Assembly (NCBI GenBank): GCA_964632005.1
Contig: CAZWAP010000045.1
Coordinates: 1-18,740, forward strand
Length of the DNA stretch: 18,740 nt
Direction of reading: 5' to 3'
Source: CAZWAP01 sp964632005
GTDB lineage: Bacteria; Planctomycetota; Phycisphaerae; Sedimentisphaerales; Anaerobacaceae
Position numbers and translations under genes: made by a program. Below, in pieces: positions 1-6,401 of this stretch (position 1 is its first letter; the number at the start of each line of letters is the position of its first letter). The notes under the pieces are model-generated. The model saw nothing but the letters and a program-made list of their open reading frames with translations, was not told the DNA's origin and made no database searches.

Positions 1-74
1 CCCCGGGCAACGGTCACGTCGGCCTGCTGAAGCATTCGAACGATCTGTTCTGGTGAGTGGTTCTTTCGTTTCAT
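1..74 (-). CDS. IS3-family transposase OrfA, N-terminal part (runs off left edge)
   Basis: The minus strand reads from an ATG at 74-72 through 24 codons to the window edge without a stop. The peptide starts MKRKNHSPEQIVRMLQQADV, which matches the start of the helix-turn-helix OrfA subunit of IS3-family transposases (typically M-K-R/K-x-x-x-S/T-x-E-Q-I-V/I-x-x-L). OrfA binds the insertion-sequence ends and is usually fused to the DDE catalytic OrfB by programmed frameshifting. A GGGAGGA-type ribosome-binding site lies 7-8 bases upstream (minus strand, around 82-88). Only the first quarter of the domain is visible, so subgroup and intactness cannot be judged. Family assignment is by recognition of the N-terminal signature. 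Confidence 0.72.
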   Translation of the reverse strand, partial: MKRKNHSPEQIVRMLQQADVTVAR

Positions 75-130
75 TGAGAGCATCCTCCCATCAAAAAGCC
101 ATCACTTTCCAGGATACTCTCTAATTCGTA

Positions 131-154
131 CTGGTACAATTTTCGCGGGTCACA
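131..154 (-). mobile_element. Possible outer end (terminal inverted repeat) of the IS3-family element
   Basis: Read on the minus strand, this stretch begins TGTGACCCGCGAAAATTG and lies about 55-80 bases upstream of the OrfA start. IS3-family ends begin with TG and sit at a comparable distance from orfA. The partner repeat is outside the window, so the boundary is inferred. The element would then end a few bases before the promoter of the next gene. Confidence 0.3.
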
Positions 155-165
155 TCAAAATCCGC

Positions 166-195
166 TTGGTTGCCGATTACCGCATAGGTTATAAT
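166..195 (+). promoter_or_regulatory. Probable sigma70-type promoter of the DUF1549 operon
   Basis: A perfect TATAAT -10 box is at 190-195, with TTGGTT (three matches to TTGACA) at 166-171 and an 18-base spacer. Transcription would start near 202, giving a leader of about 37 bases before the ATG at 239. It points into the DUF1549/DUF1501/PPC operon and lies just beyond the presumed end of the insertion sequence. Confidence 0.5.
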
Positions 196-238
196 CGTAA
201 TAACCGAGTGAATCAAAATAAGGTTGGAGGCACCTCTG

Positions 239-1591
239 ATGAGAAAGAAAGTGACATTACTTTTTCTATTCACCGTCCTCATTGGATCCCCTGAAGCGGT
301 AGCAAATAATAGGATTGATGAGTTTGTCTTTGCCAAATTGAAGCGACTCGGGACTCAGCCGGCGGATCTTTGCCCTGACCACGTCTTTATTCGCCGGGTC
401 TATCTGGATGTACTTGGTAGTCTCCCCGATCCCCAGGCGGTTCGCACCTTCTTGCGTGACCCCACTCCTAACAAGCGTGCATTGCTTATTGATGACCTAT
501 TGCAGCGGGATGAGTTTGCCGACTATTGGTCTCTGAAGTGGTGCGACATACTGCGTGTTAAGGCAGAGTTTCCTATCAATCTATGGCCTAATGCGGTACA
601 GGCATATCATCGCTGGATTCACGATTGTCTTCGCCAAAATATGCCCTATGATGAATTTGTCCGCGAGCTGTTGACTTCGAGCGGCAGCAATTTTCGTGTG
701 CCGCAGGTCAACTTCTATCGTGCGATTCAGGGCCAAGAACCCTCCTCCATCGCCGCGGCGGTGGCCCTGACCTTTATGGGGGTGCGTTTTGATAAATGGC
801 CACAAAAACGTCGTTCTGGCATGGAGGCCTTCTTCTCACGTGTGGCATACAAGCCGACGGCTGAATGGAAAGAAGAAATCGTTTACCTCGACCCGGCGCC
901 GGCTGAACCTTTGCAGGCAGTTTTTCCTGATGGCAAGGCTGTGCAGATTGAGCCGGGCAAGGACCCTCGCGTGGTTTTTGCCGACTGGTTAATCTCTGCG
1001 GATAATCCCTGGTTTGCACGCAATATCGTCAATCGTATCTGGGCGTGGTTATTTGGCCGAGGGATAATCCACGAGCCGGATGACATTCGACCGGATAATC
1101 CAGCCGTGTATCCGTCGGTTCTTACCTACCTGGAAAAGGAGCTGGTGAAAGCCGACTACGACTTGCGGCATATTTACCGCTTGATTCTCAATTCTCATAC
1201 CTACCAGCAGTCCTCGATTCCACGAAGCAACCATCCCAATGCCGAGGCTCTGTTTGCGTGTTATCCGGTGCGCCAGCTGGATGCGGAAGTGTTGCTTGAT
1301 GCCTTGTGTTGGATCTCCGGAACCGGTGAGGGCTATTCCAGTGCGATTCCGGAGCCTTTCACCTTCATCCCCCAAGATAATCGAACCATCGAACTAGCGG
1401 ACGGCAGCATCACCAGCCAGTTTCTGGAAATGTTTGGCCGACCGGCACGTGACACCGGTCTGGTATCCGAACGCAATAATCAACCTACGGATGCACAACG
1501 GTTGTATCTGCTGAATTCGACACACATACAAAACAAGATTGAACGCAGTGGCAGGTTAAACGGACTGATTAAGATCACCAAGGGTAACCGT
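239..1591 (+). CDS. Secreted DUF1549/DUF1553 protein, 3' end lost in assembly gap
   Basis: The ATG at 239 is preferred over the upstream TTG at 224 because GGAGG at 226-230 lies 8 bases before it. Residues 1-22 form a signal peptide (MRKK, hydrophobic core, then an AVA-like cleavage site), so the protein is exported. A DUF1549 region follows (about 25-180, including FIRRVYLDVLGSLPDP), then a DUF1553 region from about 235 (NPWFARNIVNRIWAWLFGRG; YRLILNSHTYQQSS). Both families are abundant in Planctomycetota, often next to DUF1501 genes, and their biochemical role is not established. No N-terminal cytochrome-like domain and no CxxCH motif is present in the 451 visible codons. The frame is open up to the N run; the apparent continuation beyond it is out of frame and belongs to the next gene. 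Roughly the last 100 residues are probably missing. Confidence 0.9.
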
Positions 1592-1691
1592 NNNNNNNNN
1601 NNNNNNNNNNNNNNNNNNNNNNNNNNNNNNNNNNNNNNNNNNNNNNNNNNNNNNNNNNNNNNNNNNNNNNNNNNNNNNNNNNNNNNNNNNN
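1592..1691. other. 100-N scaffold gap
   Basis: Exactly 100 Ns, the usual placeholder for a gap of unknown size. The gap removes the end of the DUF1549/DUF1553 gene and the start of the DUF1501 gene. From the usual lengths of these proteins the real missing sequence is probably several hundred bases (inference). Confidence 0.98.
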
Positions 1692-2906
1692 CGTTCTGCG
1701 CTTTTAAGGCCCAGAGCCAAGTCGGTGATCCAAATATGGATGTGGGGCGGCCCGTCTCATCTGGACACCTTCGATCCCAAGCCGGACGCAGGCTACGATT
1801 ATTGCGGCCCTTATGACAAACCTATCCCCACCAACGTAGACGGCATACAAATCTGTCAAATGCTACCGCTGCTGGCGCAGCAGGCCGACAAGTATTCCAT
1901 CATCCGCAGCATGACCCATGGCATTAACGCCCACGAAACAGCGTCTTACATGATGCAGACCGGCCGTAAACCCGGCAGACTGGTCTATCCCTGTGTCGGT
2001 GCCGTCGTGTCCCTGTTCAAGGGGTACGAGCATGGATATAAAGGGCTGGTTCCGCCATATATTGTATTAACCCAACCTCAAGGCCGGTTTTCCGAGGCGG
2101 GTTTCTTAGGACCACGATACAAACCGTTCGCCACCGGTGGTGATCCTAATCGGACTCCCTTCGCCGTGGAAGGGATTGTCGCAAAAGGGATTTCCGATCA
2201 GCGCCAGCGCAACCGTCGAGAGCTGCTCCATTCACTTGACTCCTTGGGCAAGGCCATGCCCGATAATCCGCATTTCAAGCTATTGGACCGCTGTGAAGAA
2301 AAGGCCTACGATTTGATGTTCGGTGATGCCAGGAAACTGTTCGACCTATCGGACGAACACGACGAAATTAGGGACCGCTATGGCCGTAACACATTTGGCC
2401 AATCCTGTCTGATGGCGCGCCGGTTAGTTGAACACGGTGTGCCATACGTCACTATCAACTACAAGGGTTGGGACACCCATAAGCAGCACTTCGAAACTAT
2501 GCGCCAGAAGCTGCCAGAAATGGATGCCGGCATGGCTACTCTGCTGTCGGATTTGGCCGACCGTGGCCTGCTCGAGACCACGATTTTATGGTGGGGCGGC
2601 GAGTTCGGGCGTACCCCAAAGATCCAATGGGCCCCACCTTGGAACGGCGGTCGAGGGCACTACGGCAAGTGCTTCTGTGCTGTTGTTGCCGGCGGAGGAT
2701 TCAAAGGAGGCCATGTGGTCGGGGCCTCGAATGAAAATGGAACAGAAGTGGCCGAACGTCCGGTGTACCCACAAAACCTGATTGGTAGCATATACGAATT
2801 GCTCGGCATCGACCCCGATGGCCCACTGCCCAACCCGCGGGGACTGGAGGTTCAGGTCATGCCCGCATCTGAGCAAGGTTGTGGTCGTCTCAGAGAAATT
2901 ATGTAG
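1692..2906 (+). CDS. DUF1501 family protein, 5' end lost in assembly gap
   Basis: The open frame enters from the gap as RSALLRPRAKSV and continues QIWMWGGPSHLDTFDPKP, the standard early motif of DUF1501 proteins, so the GTG at 1725 is internal and the true start lies in the gap. Other family landmarks are WDTH, GGEFGRTP, GGRGHYGKCF and PVYPQNLIGSIYELLGIDP near the C-terminus. DUF1501 belongs to the alkaline phosphatase/sulfatase-like fold group; members are often exported by the Tat route, but the N-terminus that would show this is missing here. Substrate and reaction are unknown. It is almost always encoded next to a DUF1549/DUF1553 protein, as here. About 405 codons are present, and some 40-80 N-terminal residues are probably lost. 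Confidence 0.9.
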   Translation, partial: RSALLRPRAKSVIQIWMWGGPSHLDTFDPKPDAGYDYCGPYDKPIPTNVDGIQICQMLPLLAQQADKYSIIRSMTHGINAHETASYMMQTGRKPGRLVYPCVGAVVSLFKGYEHGYKGLVPPYIVLTQPQGRFSEAGFLGPRYKPFATGGDPNRTPFAVEGIVAKGISDQRQRNRRELLHSLDSLGKAMPDNPHFKLLDRCEEKAYDLMFGDARKLFDLSDEHDEIRDRYGRNTFGQSCLMARRLVEHGVPYVTINYKGWDTHKQHFETMRQKLPEMDAGMATLLSDLADRGLLETTILWWGGEFGRTPKIQWAPPWNGGRGHYGKCFCAVVAGGGFKGGHVVGASNENGTEVAERPVYPQNLIGSIYELLGIDPDGPLPNPRGLEVQVMPASEQGCGRLREIM

Positions 2907-2947
2907 GTGGATTCCCGCGAAGTGGGGTCCCTCTAAGGAGCTAAACC

Positions 2948-5425
2948 ATGCTACAAAGGCACAGACTGCTAATATTGGTGGCGATAGGTCTGTCTGTTGC
3001 GACCGCGTGGGGTCAGCCGAGTGCCAGAGAACCACATATCGGCTATCTCTACCCGGCCGGCGGGCAGCAAGGCTCGGTTATTCAGATCATCGCTGGTGGC
3101 CAGTACCTTGGAGGCGCCACCGACGTGTATGTCTCCGGTAAAGGTGTGCACGCTTCGGTGCTTAAGCACATAAGACCTCTCAAAAATCTGCAAAGCCAAC
3201 AGCGTCAATTACTTCAAAGACGCTTGAAAGAAGTGCGTGATAAGCGGCTGAGCGAATTGGGTATTATCCCCCAGTTACCGGAGAAAGATTACTCCAAAAA
3301 GGGGCAGGTTGAATCAAAGACCCCGAAGAGAAACCCCACTTCGCTGGAACCAAAAAAAAATGATGCAAAGACCGAAGAAGTGAAGCTGCCGGAACATCCG
3401 CTATTGTACGAGTTGGATAATAAAAGTCTTCGAGAATTGGCGCATATCAGCAGCATTCTGTTCTTTCCGAGAAATAAGCTACAGCTCAATCGGCAGCTTG
3501 CCGAAATGGTGCTAATTGAAATCACCATTGATCCCGATGCGGCGCCTGGCAATCGGGAACTCCGAATCGCAACCAAGACCGGCCTGACCAACCCCTTGAT
3601 CTTCCAGGTGGGACTTTTGCCGGAAATCCGCGAATTAGAACCCAACAACCGCCAAGCTTACCCTGAACTACCCAACATACCAAGAAGCCTATCAAAGAAG
3701 CTGCCGAAGGAAAAGCCTGTTGAACTGCCCGTGCTGTTGAACGGACAGATTATGCCAGGAGACATCGACCGTTTCCGCTTCCGCGCGCGGAAGGGACAAC
3801 AGCTCGTGATAGAGGCACAGGCCCGAAGCCTTATCCCGTATTTAGCCGATGCTGTTCCCGGCTGGTTTCAGGCCACGCTGGCCCTTTATGATGCCGCGGG
3901 CAACGAATTGGCATTTGCCGACGATTACCGTTTCAATCCCGACCCGGTCCTATTCTACCGGGTTTGCGAAGACGGCGAGTACGAGCTCGAAATCCGCGAT
4001 GCCCTCTATCGCGGACGTGAGGATTTCGTCTACCGCATTGCCGTGAGCGAACAACCCTTTATCACGCAGATGTTCCCCCTGGGCGGTAGAGTAGGCGCTA
4101 AAACCGTCGCCTCAGTTTCCGGCTGGAACCTGCCCAGTACCCGATTACCATTGGATACTCGACCTGGTGACGACTGCATCAGATGGACAGCCTTCCATAA
4201 AGGACAACTACTTTCTAATTCCGTTCCATATGCCGTGGACACGCTGCCTGAGTGCGAAGAAAAAGAATTCGACGACACTGTAGAGGATGCACAGCGAATC
4301 GACCTGCCTAAGATAATCAATGGACGCATCGAGAAGCCAGGTGACATTGATGTATTCCAATTCCAGGGACATGCCGGTGATGAAGTAGTCGCCGAAGTTT
4401 TTGCTCGCCGGTTGAATTCTCCGCTGGACTCGCTCCTTCGGCTGACCGATGCATCAGGTAACGTACTGGAGTGGAACGACGATTACGTGATTAAGGATGG
4501 TTATCTGCACAAGGACATAGTGGGATTGATTACGCACCATGCCGACTCGTATTTGCTGGCTGAGTTGCCGAAGAATGGAACTTACTATGTGCATCTGGCT
4601 GATGCGCAGCATCACGGAGGCGAAGCGTACAGCTACCGCCTGCGCATCGCCCCTAAAAGAGGCGATTTTGCGCTCCGCGTGACACCTTCCAGCATCAGCA
4701 TGCGAGCTGGCCAGACCGCTGCGATCTGCGTACACGCATTGAGGAAAGATGGATTCAACGGCGAGATTGAAGTGGTATTGAAAGAGCGCAGCACTGGTTT
4801 CGAGCTCGACGGCGGACGAATCCCCGCTGGACGCGACCGCATCCGCATGACACTGACGGCACCAGTCAAAGCTCCCGAGCAGCCTGTCGTCTTACATCTG
4901 CAAGGCCGTGCCCGGATTGGCGGACAAATAGTCAATCATCCAGTCGTGCCTGCAGATGATGTGATGCAGGCATTTCTCTACCGACACCTGGTACCGGCAC
5001 AGCAGCTCCTGGTCGCTGTGCAGAGAACCAGATGGGGGACACTTCCTGTTGAACTGGCTGGCGACAGTCCCGTCCGCATCCCCGCGGGCGGCTCTGCCCA
5101 GCTGCGCTTAAAAACCCGAAAACGTGCAAATTTGAAGGCAATTATACTTCAGCTCAATGAACCTCCTGATGGCCTAACCCTTCACGATGTGCACATTGTG
5201 CCTGAAGGCTTGGCACTAACGCTAAAGGCAGATAAGGATGTCCTGCATAGCGGTTTCATTGACAATCTAATTATCGAGGCCTTTAGGGAATTTACGCCCA
5301 AACAGGGCTCCAGCAAACCGGCGTCCCAGCAAAAGGGCAAATCGGCGCCTAACAGACGCACCTCGATGGGTATCCTTCCAGCCATCACTATTGAAATCGT
5401 GAAAGGTTCCGGGCCCGGTTCTTGA
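2948..5425 (+). CDS. Secreted protein with two PPC (bacterial pre-peptidase C-terminal) domains
   Basis: 825 aa, with AAGGAG at 2935-2940 seven bases before the ATG and 41 bases after the DUF1501 stop, so co-transcribed. Residues 1-22 are a signal peptide ending near WGQ. A short beta-rich IPT/TIG-like piece (33-60, PAGGQQGSVIQI) is followed by a charged, probably coiled-coil segment (79-105) and a Lys/Pro-rich linker (113-150). Two PPC domains follow, about 262-365 (NGQIMPGDIDRFRFRARKGQ) and 455-568 (NGRIEKPGDIDVFQFQGHAG), with a second IPT-like piece near 375-395. The rest (570-825) is beta-rich without a family I recognise, with a Lys/Ser/Pro-rich stretch around 780-805. PPC domains are non-catalytic beta-sandwich modules on secreted proteins. 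Proteins of this build are common third members of DUF1549/DUF1501 operons; no enzymatic motif is visible, and a binding or scaffold role is an inference. Confidence 0.88.
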   Translation: MLQRHRLLILVAIGLSVATAWGQPSAREPHIGYLYPAGGQQGSVIQIIAGGQYLGGATDVYVSGKGVHASVLKHIRPLKNLQSQQRQLLQRRLKEVRDKRLSELGIIPQLPEKDYSKKGQVESKTPKRNPTSLEPKKNDAKTEEVKLPEHPLLYELDNKSLRELAHISSILFFPRNKLQLNRQLAEMVLIEITIDPDAAPGNRELRIATKTGLTNPLIFQVGLLPEIRELEPNNRQAYPELPNIPRSLSKKLPKEKPVELPVLLNGQIMPGDIDRFRFRARKGQQLVIEAQARSLIPYLADAVPGWFQATLALYDAAGNELAFADDYRFNPDPVLFYRVCEDGEYELEIRDALYRGREDFVYRIAVSEQPFITQMFPLGGRVGAKTVASVSGWNLPSTRLPLDTRPGDDCIRWTAFHKGQLLSNSVPYAVDTLPECEEKEFDDTVEDAQRIDLPKIINGRIEKPGDIDVFQFQGHAGDEVVAEVFARRLNSPLDSLLRLTDASGNVLEWNDDYVIKDGYLHKDIVGLITHHADSYLLAELPKNGTYYVHLADAQHHGGEAYSYRLRIAPKRGDFALRVTPSSISMRAGQTAAICVHALRKDGFNGEIEVVLKERSTGFELDGGRIPAGRDRIRMTLTAPVKAPEQPVVLHLQGRARIGGQIVNHPVVPADDVMQAFLYRHLVPAQQLLVAVQRTRWGTLPVELAGDSPVRIPAGGSAQLRLKTRKRANLKAIILQLNEPPDGLTLHDVHIVPEGLALTLKADKDVLHSGFIDNLIIEAFREFTPKQGSSKPASQQKGKSAPNRRTSMGILPAITIEIVKGSGPGS

Positions 5426-5459
5426 GAGGATTATCTTGTTCAAAACAAGATAGTCCTCT
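5425..5459. terminator. Strong stem-loop between converging genes (probable bidirectional terminator)
   Basis: A 16-bp stem (5425-5440 with 5444-5459), all Watson-Crick except one G-T pair, with a 3-base loop CAA. The first arm starts on the last base of the PPC-gene stop codon. There is no long T run on either side, so intrinsic termination is likely but not textbook. It also faces the minus-strand fucosidase tail ending at 5477, so it could serve both strands. Confidence 0.65.
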
Positions 5460-5476
5460 ACGGGAACCTACTCCGC

Positions 5477-5653
5477 TCATCTCAACGCCCTTGTCATACG
5501 TATTTTGAACACCCATGCATTCTCCTGGCGTATATCTTTCGGCGGAGCAATCTTTAATCCACGGTCGGTTAGCAGCCAGGCGACTTTTGCACTCGATCCA
5601 AGCAGTGTGACCGACTCGACTTCATCAGCACTGAAGCTCCTAAGTAGAGGCTG
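5477..5653 (-). pseudogene. C-terminal remnant of a probable GH29 alpha-L-fucosidase
   Basis: The minus strand is open from 5653 to a TGA at 5479-5477 with no start codon of its own. It contains SFSADEVESVTLLGS, KVAWLLTDRGLKIAPP and ENAWVFKI. This order (V-x-S-V-x-L-L-G-S, then W-x-x-T-x-x-G-L-x-I-x-x-P, then A-W/Y-V-F-K-I) is what I recognise as the extreme C-terminal beta-sandwich of GH29 alpha-L-fucosidases. The catalytic barrel and everything upstream are absent: an in-frame stop lies at 5656-5654 and the sequence then changes to integrase-like coding on the other strand. Intact homologues are several hundred residues long, so about 50 codons remain. Assignment is by motif recognition; another glycosidase with the same C-terminal module is possible. 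Confidence 0.6.
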
Positions 5654-5677
5654 TCAAGGGGCGCTTAAAAAGAATTA

Positions 5678-5980
5678 AGCAGACAGATCGAGTTATGCGA
5701 AGATTTCCCGGAGCACGTGGTCTGCCAGTGGATCGGAAACAGCAGGCTCGTTGCAAGAAAACACTACTTGCAGGTTACCGACGCGCACTTCGAGAGAGCG
5801 GTGCGAGGGTCGTTTTTGCAGGCGGCGCAAAATGCGGCGCAGCAGATGTCGGAAATGCTTCGAAATACGTCGAATCTCATTCGGGAACCGGCGAAATTCG
5901 ACGGAAATCAACGTATTTCGATACAATGCGAAGCAAAAGTGGGCGATAGAGGACTCGAACCTCTGACCTCACGGGTGTGA
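5678..5980 (+). pseudogene. C-terminal remnant of a tyrosine recombinase (phage-type integrase)
   Basis: The frame is open from 5669, and integrase-like sequence starts at 5678: SRQIELCEDFPEHVVCQWIG, then NSRLVARKHYLQVTDAHFER. This is the last catalytic block of a planctomycete-type tyrosine integrase. The Tyr of KHYLQ (codon 5765-5767) is the expected nucleophile. The core-binding domain and the first catalytic Arg and Lys are missing; the break falls at about the HxxR motif, so the protein cannot be active. After an Ala/Gln-rich helix (QAAQNAAQQMSEM) the frame runs into the antisense of the tRNA-Val gene and stops at TGA 5978-5980, so its last 13 residues (VGDRGLEPLTSRV) are tRNA antisense. 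That overlap is typical of integrases whose attachment site is a tRNA 3' end. About 100 of an expected 350-450 codons remain. Confidence 0.82.
5860..5921. repeat. Nested inverted repeats beside the tRNA 3' end
   Basis: TCGAAATACGT (5860-5870) is repeated inverted and exactly as ACGTATTTCGA (5911-5921). An inner pair, CGTCGAAT (5868-5875) and ATTCGACG (5896-5903), is also exact. CGAAAT or GGAAAT occurs repeatedly between 5851 and 5910. The repeats lie between the integrase Tyr codon and the tRNA, where integrase arm-type or excisionase sites would be expected. They could equally form an RNA hairpin at the end of the integrase message. Confidence 0.5.
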
Positions 5981-6013
5981 TCCGTGCGCTCTAGCCAACT
6001 GAGCTAATCGCCC
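5940..6013 (-). tRNA. tRNA-Val (anticodon CAC)
   Basis: The minus strand folds as a complete 74-base tRNA. The acceptor stem is GGGCGAT/ATCGCCC with discriminator A at 5940, and the D arm is GCTC/GAGC with AGTTGGCTA in the loop. The anticodon stem is CACGG/CCGTG with loop ATCACAC (U33, anticodon CAC, reading GUG), the variable loop is AGGTC, and the T arm is AGAGG-TTCGAGT-CCTCT. All stems are fully paired. CCA is not encoded. The gene is intact although a degenerate integrase frame overlaps its 3' half on the opposite strand. Confidence 0.97.
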
Positions 6014-6024
6014 GTACCACAGCG

Positions 6025-6054
6025 ATTTGAATCACAACTCGGGCCGCTTGTCAA
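6025..6054 (-). promoter_or_regulatory. Probable sigma70-type promoter of tRNA-Val
   Basis: On the minus strand a perfect TTGACA (-35, 6054-6049) is followed by an 18-base spacer and TCAAAT (4 of 6 matches to TATAAT, 6030-6025). The -10 box ends 11 bases before the first base of the tRNA, as expected for transcription starting just upstream of the mature 5' end. Confidence 0.6.
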
Positions 6055-6321
6055 GAGCCGACCGGTAATTCTTTGGGGCATCCAGGGAAGATTGCTTTCT
6101 TGCTCGGCATCCTCTCCCAGGTTATTGGAGAGTATTATTTGGCAGCAAAACGCAACAGGTGTGTTTGGCCTGCGCAGGGCAGTGTCCAGCCGGAGCAAAA
6201 TAATGGGTCGACCCTCCTGGCCCGCTGTTCGGGGAATATAGACCCAGAGGGTGATATGTCCAGCCTGATGTCGCAGCAAGAAAGAATCTGCTGACATACG
6301 GTAATATCAGATCAGAGTAAG
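6055..6321. other. Non-coding spacer with no recognisable gene
   Basis: Short open frames exist on both strands (for example 6073-6294), but none has a ribosome-binding site, recognisable product or coding-like composition. A promoter for the downstream secreted-protein pseudogene presumably lies here; I could not identify a convincing pair of boxes. Confidence 0.5.
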
Positions 6322-6380
6322 CCTCCAGGCACAGGTAAGTTCCTGGAGGACAGGCAGCCGGCCGGTATGCCCCGGCCGGC
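6322..6380 (+). promoter_or_regulatory. Two tandem perfect hairpins in the leader of the secreted-protein pseudogene
   Basis: Hairpin 1: CCTCCAGG (6322-6329) pairs exactly with CCTGGAGG (6342-6349), loop 12 bases. Hairpin 2: GCCGGCCGG (6357-6365) pairs exactly with CCGGCCGGC (6372-6380), loop TATGCC. They end 7 bases before the AGGAGG ribosome-binding site (6388-6393) of the ATG at 6402. They could act as mRNA-stabilising 5' hairpins, an attenuator or a protein-binding leader; the sequence does not decide. Hairpin 2 has no T run, which argues against a simple terminator. Confidence 0.5.
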
Positions 6381-6401
6381 GGTATTCAGGAGGATGGGAA
6401 A

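Noticed and set aside
1692..1816. Apparent C-terminal continuation of the DUF1549 protein after the N run
   Set aside because: It is out of frame with the DUF1501 coding sequence that occupies the same bases and carries clear family motifs; the join is created only by 100 Ns of arbitrary length.
3352..3360. Run of nine A in the PPC-protein gene as a possible programmed slippage site
   Set aside because: The frame is continuous on both sides and codes for a Lys-rich linker; there is no alternative product or stimulating structure to support slippage.
5695..5966. Two other open frames over the integrase remnant (starting 5695 and 5751)
   Set aside because: They are shadows of the integrase frame. 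Only the frame of 5678-5980 contains the WIGN and KHYLQ motifs.
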